In this document: in pieces, positions 24,007 through 36,970 of the stretch
Layout of the letters: the number at the start of each line of letters is the position of its first letter
Numbering within the stretch: the first letter of the stretch is position 1
Origin: Populus alba
Taxonomy: Eukaryota > Streptophyta > Magnoliopsida > Malpighiales > Salicaceae
Length of the DNA stretch: 64,000 bases
Assembly (NCBI RefSeq): GCF_005239225.2
Contig: NC_133288.1
Span: 22,760,169 to 22,824,168 of the forward strand
Direction of reading: 5' to 3'
The notes under the pieces: generated by a model
Seen by the model: only the letters and a program-made list of their open reading frames with translations
The model's database searches: none
What the model was told of the DNA's origin: nothing
Program-made: the position numbers and the translations under genes

Positions 24007-24654
24007 TAGATTTCACGAAACATTTAAAAGTGATAAATGTGTCCCAGTTGCTCTCAGGAATTTCTTCGAACACTTGGCAGACCACCTGCTTACTAAGGCC
24101 CGCCGCTCAGCAATCGAAGGTCGCTTCATGAAATGGAAAGCAAAAGATTATGAGCTTCCATCAACCGTTCGGTTTATGGGAGACTTTCTTCCTCTGTGGA
24201 TTTTTCTTTTGCACCGTATTTTCTGATCTCTCCCTCCGTTTTCTCTTCGAATTTGGTGCGAAAAACAGTTACAGTGACGGGTATTTTTCCTTCAGAAAAC
24301 GAAGCGGGCAAGTTTATAATCCACGAATGACATGTCATTCCCTTGTCAAGTACACGTCATTGTGGCTTTCGGTGGTTGAAAAAACATGAGACGTTACGAA
24401 GACATGTGTTCTTTTAACACGCCCTGTATCCAACTTCTTATCTCAGAGGCATTTATCTCGATGAGAATATAAAAATCATGCCCCGTATCCTTTTCATTTT
24501 AAAACTATTCCAGTAACATTTTTATTTTAAATCTCTATGAACAATCACAGAAACACTAACCAAAACAGCCAAAATTAACTCCATAGACATAGATGTTGGT
24601 TCTGCTATATTAAGTATAAAGTAAAAAGGTGTGGGTAAAACATGTATTTGTTTT
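24007..24654. other. PPR gene 5' flank
   Basis: Probable promoter and leader of the PPR gene in the first 300 bp, then featureless AT-rich DNA. Confidence 0.5.
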
Positions 24655-25905
24655 TTATATTTTGATTTTTTTTGTTATTGCTTTTTTTTTAATTTAGTCT
24701 TTATATTATGTGATTTATTGAGATTTAGAGTTTATAATTTATTTTAATTGGAATTTTTATATGGTAATTGCGGTATCAAAAAAATATTTTAACATTACAT
24801 GTGGTCTATTTTTTTAAAAAAAGTTTGGTTAGGTAAAAAAAAATTAAAAACTATGTTATTAAATTTTGTGAAGTTAATGACCTATTTTGTGAGTTTGACA
24901 AACAACTCAGTTGTTCTAGTTCATTTGCTAGGATATATTTTTTCATGATTAAACTTGATTATATAAATATCTATTTTTAATTATTGCATAGTTAAAAATT
25001 AATTTTTTTTATATATAAAAAAAATAAGTTATTAAAATCTAAAAAGTTCATAGGCCACTTCATGGGTTTGGCAAATTTAACTTTTCTCTTTTTAAAAAAA
25101 GTATATTTTATTTTATCATTTGATATTGTGCTGATTAAGAATTAAGTTTGATAGTTTATTTTATTTTTTTTTTTTTTTGGCATTTGATTTTGTCATCATC
25201 TATTTTGTTATGTATAGTTAAATAAACAATAGTTTAGAAAAAAACAAACAAGTTAGTTTGTGCAGGTTTGACATGTTCGACTCAAGTTATCTCATTCACA
25301 GGTTTTGCGGTTTTACTTGTGAAATCTAATATGTTTTTTTTTTTTAAGTTTTTAGTCCTTTGACTTTTTATTTTTTTTATTTCACTCTTCTTTGATATTT
25401 AATTGGCCGATAAATGGAATTTGTGATTTATTTTTGCCAACTTCTTACAAGGCTATCACAATCTCAAAAAAATGCATTTTTTAGGATTGATGCTCAATTT
25501 ACAAACATATATTTTTTATCATAAAATTAAATATAAATAATTTACAAACACTACAAAGTCATTAAATCCATTGAAGTCCGTTGTCCAGATCACAAATAGG
25601 TCGAGGTTGATCCAGCATTGCATCATCTCAATAATTAAAATATTATTGTTTTAAAGTTTTTTTAGAAAGCTATGTCACACCTTTACTAGTTATTCAAATT
25701 GTTTTTTAACCTATTAAATTAATTGATTCACTTTGGATCAGCTTCCATGCATTTTAATTAGAAACTTAAGTTAGGCAATGAACTATGTTATGAGATTTTA
25801 AGACCAAGTCGATTTATTAAATTTATTGATATTGTCAAAAAAAATTTTGAAAGTTTTTATAAAAAGTAGTCCAGCCCACGGCAAAGCCCACAAAAATATA
25901 TTAAT
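24655..25905. repeat. Diverged 1.3 kb repeat, copy A
   Basis: Aligns by eye along its whole length with copy B. Shared landmarks in the same order: TATTATGTG...GGGATTTAGAGTTGATAATTTATTTTAATT-like start, TTTGTGAAGTTAA block, GATATGTTTT block, a CTTTACTAGTTATTCAAATT-like segment and a TTAATTTAATTGATTTACTT-like end. No coding capacity or terminal repeats found. Confidence 0.65.
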
Positions 25906-25984
25906 TATAAAGCTAAAAGCGGGAAACATTTTCCCCCTCACCATGGCATTATAGTTTACAATAGGAATCCACAATTATTATGAT

Positions 25985-27235
25985 TTTTGCAATTTGACCC
26001 TTTTTTTCTTTGATTGTTGATTTTTTTACCAAGTCGTTATATTATGTGTTTATTGGGATTTAGAGTTGATAATTTATTTTAATTTACTTTTTATATGCTT
26101 ATCATTGTATTAAAAAAATATGTTCACATCAGGTTGGTAAAAAACAAATCTTAGCAATGCAATAAGATCTATTTCTTAAAAAAAGTCTAGTTAAACAAAA
26201 ATAATTAAAAAAAAAAACAGGTTATCAAACTTTGTGAAGTTAACGACTAGGTTTGCGAGATTGACAGGGTAACCCATGATTGTCTTATTTAGCAGGTTTA
26301 GCATGCTATTGTTTTTTCCTAACATAAATCGATTATGTGATCGGTTATTTTTATTTTTACTATATAGTTAAAAAAGATAGCTTTGAAAAAAAAAATGTGT
26401 TATTAAATCCTAGAAAGCTCATAAGACTATTAGTTTGGTTTTGTGAGTTTAACTTTTCTTATTTTTTTTTTCTTTTTTCTTTTGAAATTTTTTTTTTCAA
26501 TATTATCCTTCAGTGTTAAGCTGATTGAGAATTAAATTTTATAATTTGTTTTATTTTACTTTTTACGAGGTTATCATAATTTTTTTAAAAAACTTACAGT
26601 ATTGATTTGACGCTTGATTTTGCAATTATCTATTTTTATTATCATATGTTAAAAAAATTACTAATCAATGGAGTCTATTTTTTTTTTTTTTGTTAATCCT
26701 AATGAAGTCTATCCTCCAATAAGCATTGATTTATGAATTTGACAATTTTACTAATCAAATATGATATGTTTTGTTTTTAGGTTTTGGTCCTTTAATTTTT
26801 TTTAATTGTTTTAATGATTTCATTATTCTTTAATTTTAGATTGGTTTTAAAATGAATTCATAGTTTATTTTTATATACTTTCTATATTTTTATATACTTT
26901 CTATAGGGTTATCATAATCTTAAATATATATATTTTTTTAATGATCGGAACTCCTTTTGCAAGCATTTATTTTTATTATAAAATTAAATAAAAAATAATT
27001 TATAAAATCAATAAAGTTATTAAACTTATCGGAGTCTATGATATAGTTGCAGGATGTTGAGGTCAATCCAATGAGGTATAATATTAATATTTTAAAAAAA
27101 TTTATATCTTCAAATATTTTTTAAAAAATTATGCCATATTTTTAATGATAATCCAAGTTATTTTTGAACCGGTTAATTTAATTGATTTACTTAGAGCTAG
27201 CTCCAACAGAATATAATATAAAAACATATTAAAAA
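25985..27235. repeat. Diverged 1.3 kb repeat, copy B
   Basis: Second copy in the same orientation, separated from copy A by about 80 bp. Substitutions and small indels are spread throughout, so the duplication or double insertion is old. Confidence 0.65.
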
Positions 27236-27559
27236 AAAATCAAGATGATGAAATGTAATAATATTGTCAAAAAAATCTCTACACTCCTAACATTTTTTTA
27301 AATAATCCAAACAGCTAATTTACTAGTTTAACATTTTATTGCTGTCCCGGGGATGGGGCAACAAAAGAGTCGTGGAGAACTTGGTACATTAACAATCGAT
27401 ATAACGGGTAAGCAATGGGAACCAATGACACTTCAGTGGAAGCTCAGGTTTTTCTTCCATCTAGTCAAATTTAATTTATTATCCATAACAATCACCTGAA
27501 TGCTTCAAAGATCAGCCATCATGTATACACAAGCTTGGGTTACAATTACCTGTCCCTGC

Positions 27560-28590
27560 GCTCCCAAGGCGGGCAACCAAAGAAAGCCTTCATCCTCCCA
27601 GAATTTGCAACAAGGAAAGTGGAGGCCTTGTACCGTAGATGTGTTTCAACTCCTATCCTCACCAATTCCGGGAAAACTTCTTGCTCGGAGTAAACACGGG
27701 GGCGTCCTCTCTCGGCAATGAGATTTCCCTCCCTAATTGCCCGTGCAACTTCTTTAATTGCATCCTTTATGCCTTTGAGCTCCCTCTCAACTGCATCAAC
27801 ACTTGAAGCCTTGCGCTTTTTGCCTTTCAATGATGCTTTTTGCCTTTCAATGATGTTGCAGAATGAGAACATCCTTGAGAATCTGCCTGGGAATTTGCTT
27901 CAACAGGAGTTGCTAGCTTGACTGTCCCATCATTCATCTCGTTTGAGTCCTCAAGGTTAAATGTAACTTCGTTTGGCAAGTTGAAACCATCAAGCAAGTA
28001 GGGACTTCCAGAGCCAAGCCATTGGTCTGCTTTCTCCTTCGTGGTACTAGCACCGTTTGACTTGGTTCTCTCTTTGCAAAAAGAAGTGGAAGCTCATCAT
28101 AAGGGGCAATTGGCGCAGTCATCCATTTTTTTGCATTAGGTTTTGCCTGATAAAAGGATAAAGCATTCTTGAAGCACCAATTCCACAAGTAATGGTGTGA
28201 TTAAATGTCAGATGTATGACAGGAGAGAAAATATAAACAGCCCTTTACAAAGGCTTTCCATGTTTCAGGCTTCGCAACCCACATTTTATTTTCAGGGCTC
28301 CAGAGTCCAGACAAAACCATTTGCACCATTAAAAATGTCAAAGCACTCCTTGAAATTATTTTTGAGGGTCTTCAAACGATTCCTCAGGTGATCCTTTTCA
28401 AATGGCATGCCGATGTTTTCACGCAATTCCCTCACCATATTATCATAGGCTGCAGTTGTGAAAACACTATCAACCCTGTTTCCCAGCCTTTGTTGACGGG
28501 TAAGGCATCAAAGAAGGCATCATCCATACGTTCTGTCCAATTAAACACATCCCGCCTGGCCAAATAATTCTTCTTTGATTTATTACCCAT
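27560..28590 (-). pseudogene. MYB/SANT-like (Myb_DNA-bind_3, LIMYB-type) pseudogene
   Basis: Degraded gene for a protein with a MYB/SANT-like DNA-binding domain, a family related to Harbinger transposon accessory proteins and including plant LIMYB. The start is at 28590 (MGNKSKKNYLARRDVFNWTE). The domain continues with DSVFTTAAYDNMVRELREN, MPFEKDHLRNRLKTLKNNFK and ENKMWVAKPETWKAF, then AKPNAKKWMTAPIAPYDELP after an apparent intron (donor GTAAAG, acceptor CAG near 28151), and ends in a Lys-rich and coiled part. At least four lesions break the frame: a shift near 28490, a 7-bp tandem duplication near 28302, a shift near 28075, and a 20-bp tandem duplication near 27818-27857. The protein could not be read through, so I call it non-functional. 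Confidence 0.8.
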
Positions 28591-30964
28591 TTCTCTTGCC
28601 TGAAAATGGACAAAGGCATCATATAAACAGCAACGGTAAGCAAATTCAAATTCAACTCCAGGCACAGAGACCTTCCATCAATAACAAAAAAAAACATAGA
28701 TATGAACCTTTGCAAAGAATTTCCATATTGATTTCGAAATTATCATGTTCTTTAACAAATCATTCAGTGGCAAAATTTTTTTTAAAATAATTTCATACCA
28801 AAGACCTGTAGTTGCAAGATAGCAGTGCAAGAAGAACAAAATCAAAAAATTCTCCAAGCTCGTTCTTTAGTTTACAGCAGTTGTTTTATCAAACCAAAAT
28901 ACACAAGTTTAAAACCTATCTGTTCAAACTCAAAACATCACAACAGATTAACAAAGTAACCCTTCAGCCTACTTCTTCATTTTTTGCCCTTTTCCTGGAA
29001 CAATTACAGTAGTCTTGCACCTTCGAAAGAGATGAAATATGAGGACCAGAATAAAGGACAGGAACATGGGCATCAGTAAAGAACTTGTCAACAAGTGAAC
29101 TTACCTGAAGTTCAGAGATCAAGTGTAAGACATCATTTGCCCTGTCTTAGGTTTAAAATCAGCTTTCTTTTTTCCCCAAAAACAAACCAAATCCTTTCAA
29201 AAGCATTGTCCCCTGATAAGAAAATAGATAGCTGCAAGATCATTCTTTATAGAGAAATCCCAGCAGTAAAAAAAAAAAAAACCTCCACATGCGGAGCCAC
29301 TGCATCCACATTTCACGTTTATTTGCTTTTTTTTTTCTTGGTAAACAAAATTCCCACCAGAGTGTTGAAAAAAAAAAGGATTGAATTAATGAAAAAAAAT
29401 AAAAAATTCCCTCTTCTTTCATGCTGAATGCATTTCTAAAACACCAAGAAATCTATGAAAACCGGAAAATATCTAATCTAAGAAACATCAAAGATAGGGT
29501 GTTGGTCTTTCAAGCTAACGGTCCGCAAGAAACCCTAATTGGAGGCGGCGGTTAGAAATAAGAGATTGAAAACAAAAACAAAGAATTAATACCTGCGAAT
29601 AAAAAGTTATATATGTGACGAGGAGACTGGCTCCCTCGTAGCCAAGGGATTGAGGGATATGTTTTGGTTAGGTTTTTAAGAGGGGTTTGGGCAGAAACTA
29701 GAGAGTGGAGCGGAAGACTCGTAAGTAGCTCTCTACTGGCCCATCATCATACTCCTCAGCGAAGCCAGGCCCAATCCAATGACCACGTCACGGTTATTTT
29801 AAGGTTAACTTGGTTGAACTAATTAGTAAGAAAATGTTATTTTAAAAAATATTAAAAAAATCAACTCAGTTATGACTAGACTATACCATATCAACTTTCA
29901 AACAAATTTTAATCTTGAACGAAGTCTAACTATGTATATCTACCTCACCATTTTTCTTTTAAAAAAAAACAGAAAAGGAATCCTATCCATGAAGGGCTCT
30001 TGTGTGTGTGTATATATTAATGGAAACCTGAAATGATTTTTTGCATTGACCAAAAACTTGGCTTGGGTTTAAAAGTAGAGTGATTATTTTTTGTTTGATT
30101 TTGTTTTTATTAAAAAAAGTAATTAAAACCAGTTTCGGCTCAGTTTGGTTATTTTGAGGAAAAAACTGGTTTAGTTCGATTTTTTCTAGTTTGACTCGAT
30201 TTTTTTTAATTTGATTTGATTTTTTTGTTTGATTTTAGTTAAATTTTTCTAATTTTAAATTTATAAAACTAAACTGGAACAATCAAGAATGTATATATTG
30301 TCGTTATTCTATTTTCATGCAAGTCAAGTCAACAATTTTTTATAATGATCTTGAAAATACATTTCTTGTGTTTATTTAATACATTTCAATGAATAAAAAT
30401 CGATCTACTATTGATTGATTTTAAGTTTCAAACTTAAAAATCCAATGGAATAAACCTCCACTTGATATTTTACGTGTCCTGTTATTACCGTTGTAAAATA
30501 ATTAACCGAGACAAAAAAACATATATTATTTTAAACTATTAATTAATTTAAATAGTAAAAAAAAACGGTAACATGTTAAAGAATTAAATAAAGCTATTAA
30601 GATATTTTTAAATTACTCTATAACGGTTACATCGCGAGTTGCTTGGAAGTGTGGGTAAACTCTTTTCATTTTTTTTTAATGTAATTTTCCTTCCGTGTCA
30701 AGCTATGCTATTCATCTACTGTATTATGGTATGGTAGAGGTCACAGCATGAGTGTCGCGGGCATGACGATTAAATTTTCCTTGCCTACCAAGCCAGTCCT
30801 CCACGCTACCACATTTATTTAGACAAATGTGCACATATCATGTGTAGGTTAAATTAAGTGTGTATTCATAATATATTTAAAAACATAATAAATAAATTTA
30901 ATGTATTTTCATACCAAAATCACTATGAACAACAAAAACGCTATTCTCAAACAGATCTTATTAT
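28591..30964. other. Intergenic
   Basis: Upstream flank of the pseudogene and then low-complexity DNA. Frames in 28800-29430 are short and A/T-driven. Around 29500-29760 base composition is more balanced and might be the old 5' UTR or promoter of the MYB/SANT-like pseudogene, but nothing specific is visible. Confidence 0.4.
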
Positions 30965-31040
30965 TGCTATTATTTTTTTAAAATAATTTTTATTTAAAAA
31001 TATATTAAAATTATATATTTTTTTATTTTTTAAATTAGGT
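30965..31040. repeat. Dispersed AT-rich foldback-type repeat, fragment
   Basis: One arm only: AAAATAATTTTTATTTAAAA followed by ATATTAAAATTATATATTTT. Confidence 0.4.
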
Positions 31041-31572
31041 TACCTGCGATTAATAATCGTGTTAAATCATTACACACCAATTATTTAGCGTGGGTGACAG
31101 GATGTTATTGTCATAAATTAATTTGATACTATTTAATAAAATTATTTATTTCCTTGTTTGAAACAAAAAAAAAAAAGAAGGGTGGACCATGTGCATTTTA
31201 GCAATGATAACATGATCTCCCCGTCACTATTCGTCATTAACATTACTTAATTAGGTGACACATTTTCTATTAAGACAGGAAAAATAAAAAACAAAGAGAT
31301 AATAATTCTTTTATCTGCTCACACGTCCTTGTTTGCTATCAAATCAAAGCAACCTATCTTCTTCAAGGTTAATTTAATCATTTTTTTTGCCGTCAAAAAC
31401 CAATATAAAAGTGAAAATTGCACATCAAGCATCAAATCCGCAGTGTGATACGGCATATCCATGCCAAATCCTAGAAAGTATAAACTATTAATCTAATACA
31501 ACACTCATAATTGTTAACATTATATTATATTTTTAAAACAATACCTTCTAGATAAAAATGTTAAAAAATATA

Positions 31573-31611
<39 letters not shown>

Positions 31612-32310
31612 GACAAGCTAATCAAGTTATAAATTGAATTTTAAAATTACTCGAATTTAATTGATTTATATTCCGAATGATTTTAAAAAAACAGCGGGTG
31701 TTGTTGGCATTCCGATAACTTTGATAATAAAAAATAATTTTAAAAAATATATAAATTATAATTTCTTATTGAATAAAGTTTCGAGAGAGATTTTTAAATA
31801 ACATTTATGTTAAACAGCTGTGTATATTAATTAATCAAATATTTTTAATTGATATGAAATATAGGCACCACAAATCCCTGAACCAAGCCAACTCGGGTTC
31901 GATAGATGACCAGAGTTTGCTGGGCCAGTTCTAACAATGGCAATACTTATCAACCAAACGCCTGGAGCCGCATGGCCCATTCCGTTGATAAAATCTGGGC
32001 CTTACATCTCTGGAATCCAACCAACCTTAGATTATCACATATCACTGCTTATGTGAGAGCAAAGAAGCACAAAGAGAAGCACAAAGAGGAATAGCAATAA
32101 TCAAAGGGTAAGCCGTCGAAAGCTTAACACCCACGCAGCCAATAGATCAAGAGCACAAGGATCGATGACGTGTCATGCAATTTCCAAATCCCGCCCAAAC
32201 CCCATTCCACCTCCCCCATTTTCATTTCATCCGCAATTGAATTTCAATTTCCTTCACTACACTTAATATCTCCGCTCCTCCCTCAACTCCCTTCACATTC
32301 TCACACGTAA
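31041..32310. other. Intergenic, HMGB 5' flank
   Basis: AT-rich with an AT microsatellite at 31581-31606. A small open frame at 31906-32094 has no recognised domain. The last 150 bp are pyrimidine-rich and grade into the HMGB leader. Confidence 0.5.
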
Positions 32311-32471
32311 AAATATCCTCCCCCCTTCTCTCCTCCTCTTTCTCTCTCTTTCAAACCCTATCTCAGCTCACCTACCGGTAAGTCTTGCCGGTTTTGATCC
32401 GATTTTTACCGGTTCTCGTTGATTTAAGCTGTGTTTTGAGCTGATCTGGTGTTAAAACTGCAGGATTCGCA
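32311..32471 (+). promoter_or_regulatory. HMGB leader: pyrimidine patch, telo-box and 5' UTR intron
   Basis: A long CT-rich tract (about 32318-32352) is followed by a telo-box-like AAACCCTA at 32353-32360, an element common in promoters of highly expressed housekeeping genes. An intron then interrupts the leader: donor GTAAGT at 32378, acceptor CAG ending 32463, eight bases before the ATG. Confidence 0.7.
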
Positions 32472-33550
32472 ATGAAAGGAGGTAGATCAAAGTCAGATAC
32501 TAAGACCACCAAGTAAGTTTCTCTTATCCTGTTTCCTATCAATTTCAGTATTTGTCACGTGTGAAACGTGTTCTGTGGTCTGTTAGATCTAAGATCTAGA
32601 AAAATCGATTTTCAAGTTTTTTGCTGTCGTTTTGTGATGTGATTTATCAGGCTCTCGGTGAACAAGAAGCCAACCAAAGGAGGAGGAGCAGCAGCAGCCC
32701 GGAAATCAGGAAAGGCAGCTAAGGATCCAAACAAGCCCAAGAGGCCTGCCAGTGCATTCTTCGTCTTCATGTACTTTTCTTACTCTATATTCTTCCTCCT
32801 TGTGATCATTTTAGCTTAATTGAAAATAAGCTGTTAGTTTTTTAAATGAAAAAATTATTATTGACTGTAGGGAGGAGTTCAGAGAGCAGTACAAGAGGGA
32901 ACACCCTAAAAACAAATCCGTTGCAGCTGTGAGCATTCAGTTATTGCTAGTTAATTTGTCGTATATATTTGGCTGTCAAGTTTAATTTTCATTTTGTGAT
33001 TTATTGTTTGTTGACTTTGCCGAGATGAATTAATGATCAGGTTGGAAAAGCTGGAGGAGATAAATGGAAGTCACTGTCAGAGGCTGTAAGTGATATATTA
33101 TTATTTAATTTATTTTTTATGGTTTATCTTGTAATTAATAATATTAGTATGCTTTTTTTGACTTTTATCATAATTGAACGAATATAGGAGAAAGCCCCCT
33201 TTGTTGCCAAAGCGGACAAGAGGAAGGTTGAATATGAGAAGAAGATGAAAGCTTACAACAAGGAGCAGGTGACAGTGCTGACCTGGTTGTTTATTTGTGA
33301 CTGTTATCATCTTAATTGTTGAAATTTATATTGTTTTCTGCATGAATATTAGGCTGAAGGGCCCAAGGAAGAAGAGGAGTCTGAGAAGTCAATGTCAGAG
33401 GTCAATGATGACGATGAAGATGATGAAGAGGGAAGTGGGGAGGTTAGTATTGCTTAATGTTGTTTAATGTTTGTGTTATTGATAATTTTGCGTTGGTCTA
33501 ATTTGGGGTTGTTCGCAATTTCTTTGCAGGAAGATGACGACGACGAGTAG
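32472..33550 (+). CDS. HMGB: HMGB-type chromatin protein with one HMG box
   Basis: Small nuclear architectural protein that bends DNA. Seven coding exons keep phase: 32472-32512, 32651-32770, 32871-32928, 33041-33085, 33188-33268, 33353-33442, 33530-33550, giving 151 aa. The N-terminus is basic (KKPTKGGGAAAARKSGK). The HMG box runs from about residue 38 to 108: DPNKPKRPASAFFVFMEEFR, then GGDKWKSLSEAEKAPFVAKA. The C-terminus is an acidic tail of Asp/Glu runs, as in plant HMGB1-3. All box residues look intact. It corresponds by position to the Arabidopsis HMGB2/HMGB3 pair (At1g20693/At1g20696); only one copy is seen here. The leader intron and telo-box suggest high, housekeeping expression. Confidence 0.96.
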
Positions 33551-35254
33551 GATATGGAGCCGGAGAATAGCTCAGTCATCTAGGTTGTGACAATGTTTGG
33601 ACATTTGATGCTAATGGCTGGCTATTTTGGTTGTTAATTTTTTGTCTTTCAGTTATCTTTTTAAGGGAAGGATATGCGTACTGCTCCCTTTGTTATTTTG
33701 TCCTCCTCCTTCCAAGGGAAAGAAGTTATTAGTTGTAGAAGGGAGAATGCCTCTATCTGTACTTGAATCAAAGTTTAATGAATTAGATAAGTATTATCTT
33801 CTGTAGATTACATAGTCTCTCTGCTTGATGGTTAATTTGTTCAATTCCATATCTATATATGCCCTGTGCTCCTCTCTATAGAAAGAATTAGATAAGAATT
33901 ACTGCAGTGTATTTAAGCCTTAGGTTTTGAACGGTTTGATGCCTTTATCAGTTTGAGGTTGCACTAAATTCTTTTTTTACATGGATGCGGCATCTTAAAT
34001 TGGTTTGATGCCCTTTTCTTTCGTGTTTCTTGTACCTTTTCGTTGATACCTGGGTGTGTGGTCAGGTTTTTGTTGTTCAATTAGATGGATGATCTGTGTT
34101 GTCCTCTCTTCACCCCATCGTGTCTCTTCTAACCAGTTCACTGATTATTTTGATGGAGTTTCTAGCTTGTTGCATGTTCGATTGTCATTTTCTCGCTACT
34201 CCATCCATTGAATATCGATGTCACTTGGCAAACAAGTGCCGGTAGGTTTTGTATGTAAGTTGCTATCTCGGGGGGGTGATGTAGTTGAATGACATGGTTA
34301 GGAGGGCTGTTTAGAGCTTTTTGATGGGAAATTGTTGAAAACCAGTTGTTGCTTCATGCAGTAGATCGTCGATGTATTGTGTTGTATTTTATTTTCCAAT
34401 CATTCTATGCTAGCTTCTATAGTGGGCTTTAAAATTAGCTGTGTGCCCTTTCATCCCCACTAAAATATTCTCCCTTTTGTGATTGGGTACCTTGGTTGAA
34501 TAAAGTTGCGTGTCATTTTGATTGGGCTCTGTCGTCTGATCTGGTGTTCTTTTTACCCTTTCTGTCATATTACGCGGAGAGTAGACATGATTACCCGTGC
34601 AGGAGAGGAGAGGTGCAGCACCCCTCGGATTCACAAAGAATTCAATTGGAGGTGCTGTTTTTTTATCCTTGCATGATGATGGTTCTTACAGCAAAAGCAA
34701 GGTCAAAGATGATGACAAATTTAAACTTCAACGGAGGCAGATCATGAATGTGTAAATTTGTAGACCCGAGGAGGGCTCTAGGGTGTAGAGCGTGTTTCAT
34801 GCTTGTTAAAGCCCGGCATTGGGCCCATGTTTGGGTGTTTGTAAAGTAAATAAAGAAAAGAACAAAAGCAATTATATTTTGTTTTTTAATTTTCCAGGTT
34901 GATATTTTCTCTTCAAAAGTATAAATGTGGATTACTTTTTCTTTTTTGTACAAGAAAATCAGACATTTTTAACTTTTTTTTATTCACTTTCTCATTAAAT
35001 AGCGATAATTATAAAACAAAACATCAGGATTTTTTCTTGTTTTTTGTTTTTAATCTAAAACTTAATAAATTACAAGAACAATTAAACTAGATAAAAAGAC
35101 ATGTTTATCTTGTATATACTGACATCGTTTTTATTTTGTTCAACTTTTTTTAAATCATGGAAACCTTTGATTTTATAAATTAGAGTTATGTTACCGGATG
35201 TTCCTAAATGTGAAATATGTTGTAATTTATAGTGTTGTGTTGTTTTTTAAATGT
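33551..35254. other. HMGB 3' UTR and intergenic
   Basis: The first 250 bp is likely HMGB 3' UTR. The rest shows no gene; short frames around 34410-34953 lack domains. Confidence 0.5.
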
Positions 35255-35375
35255 TTATGTTTAGAAATGTGTTTAAATAATATTTTTTATTAAATTATTT
35301 TTGATATTAATATATTTAAAAATATTAATAAAAAATAAAAAATATTATTTTTTTAAAAATTCAAAAACAAACAAA
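35255..35375. repeat. Dispersed AT-rich foldback-type repeat, copy 7
   Basis: TTAGAAATGTGTTTAAATAA, then TTTTTGATATTAATATATTT core, then mirrored TTTTTAAAAATTCAAAAACA. Boundaries approximate. Confidence 0.5.
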
Positions 35376-35749
35376 AATGTTCTTAATCCCATAACAAAGG
35401 GAACAAACTGCATGACCGCCATCAAGGTCAAATGTTCCCTAAAAAACCGAGAAGAGATTGAATGAAGAAACAGGAAGGTAGCTGGCAATAAGCGCATTAA
35501 TACCGATAAGAAATTCACTCAGCTGTGAATTCTGCCTTCCACGAAAAGCCTCTGCTTCTCTCATAATTCTTTGACTTTTTTTTTTTTTTTTTAATGAGTA
35601 TGTTTGTTTTAAAGTAATTTTTATAATTATAATTTAAAATAAATAAGTTTTTTAAAAATATAATTAAGTGTGATTAGTTAAATTTAAATACATGTTTGTT
35701 AAAAATTATGGTTGAAATTTATGTATAACAAAAAACATGTATAAAATAT
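35376..35749. other. Intergenic
   Basis: No gene seen. A 14-T run lies near 35578-35592. Confidence 0.5.
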
Positions 35750-35950
35750 TTAGTTGTTACTTTTTAAAAGTATTTTTTATTTGGAAATGTATTAAAATAA
35801 TTTTTTTATTTTTTAAAAATTATTTTTGATATTAATGGATTACAATGATTTGAAAATACTAAAAAAAATAAAAATAATTTGAAGTAAAGATAAAAATAAT
35901 TTTTTTAAAAATTTTTAAAAAATACTTTTAAATTACAAAAACAAATAGAA
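35750..35950. repeat. Dispersed AT-rich foldback-type repeat, copy 8
   Basis: TTTTTAAAAGTATTTTTTAT arm, TTTTTGATATTAATGGATTA core, and an inverted AAAAATACTTTTAAATTACA arm. This is one of the more complete copies. Confidence 0.6.
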
Positions 35951-36970
35951 TTATATAAAACTCAATTAAAAAAACATGTAAAAATTACTTTATAAAAATA
36001 ATATTTCAAACTTAATCTTTTAATGGTTACTTAATACAAAACACAGTTTAATATATTACTAAATAATTAACTATATTTTTTATACGGCAACACAAAAACT
36101 AAAACTAAACAAACGGATAAACGGACCGTAGATAAATCACATGGATCAAACAAGGATTGTGTCGACAACAGAACAGAGTAGATAAACGCGATTTCCCAAC
36201 TTGACAACTATATATATGCAGCTCTTATCCTTAAAAGAGCACATATGTTTGGTGATTGTGACGTTCCTTGCATGATCTCTTTGTTTCATCAACAATGGAG
36301 GGCTCGGAGATTTGTTTCCTCGAAGCACCTTCTTCCTATCCATGTCTCTATCTTTACTCGCAGAGACGGCCCGCTGTCACACCTATCAATCCTTGAGAGG
36401 ATGGAGATGCTAAATGGAAGGCCACAAATTATTTCCCTTTTTTAAATTCTTATTTTCCAGGCTCAAAGAGGAGTGCTAGCTTACACAAAATATCTATCTT
36501 ACTGAAATGTTATTCGTACCTATCTTACAAAAATAGTAAAATGTTATTTATTGTAGTAGTTTTTTTTTCTTACTAGTATTTCTTATTTGATTTTTTTTTT
36601 AAAACCTATGTTTTTTCTAGTTGTTTTTTATAAAATTATATTGGTCATGTAACCTATTTTATGAGTTTAGGAAGTGCATTCGAGTTGACTTGAGTTATTT
36701 TTTGTTTTTTTTTTTAATTATTTTTTTAATTTAATCATTTAATATTGAAGTTAATTGAGAATTATCCGAATTGTTTTTATATCTAAAGTTAACTCGGTCC
36801 TATTAGGTTGTAAAATATAGTTGTTTATCAAATATATTAAAATACAATTGGCTCTTCTTAATAATCTTTTATCATTGGAGTGCTCACAAGCGAAAATGTC
36901 ATATTTACATTATTTAAAAAATCTTATTACAAATTTAGCTCTTTTAAATAAAATCTCTTGTCGGAGAAGC
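35951..36970. other. Intergenic
   Basis: AT-rich. A stretch at about 36590-36800 resembles the start of the 1.3 kb repeats at 24.7 and 26.0 kb (GTAACCTATTTTATGAGTTT and a TTGAGTT block), probably a third, partial copy. No gene supported. Confidence 0.45.

Noticed and set aside
31893..31910. tRNA-like T-arm phrase (GGGTTCGATA)
   Set aside because: No matching acceptor stem or anticodon arm nearby.
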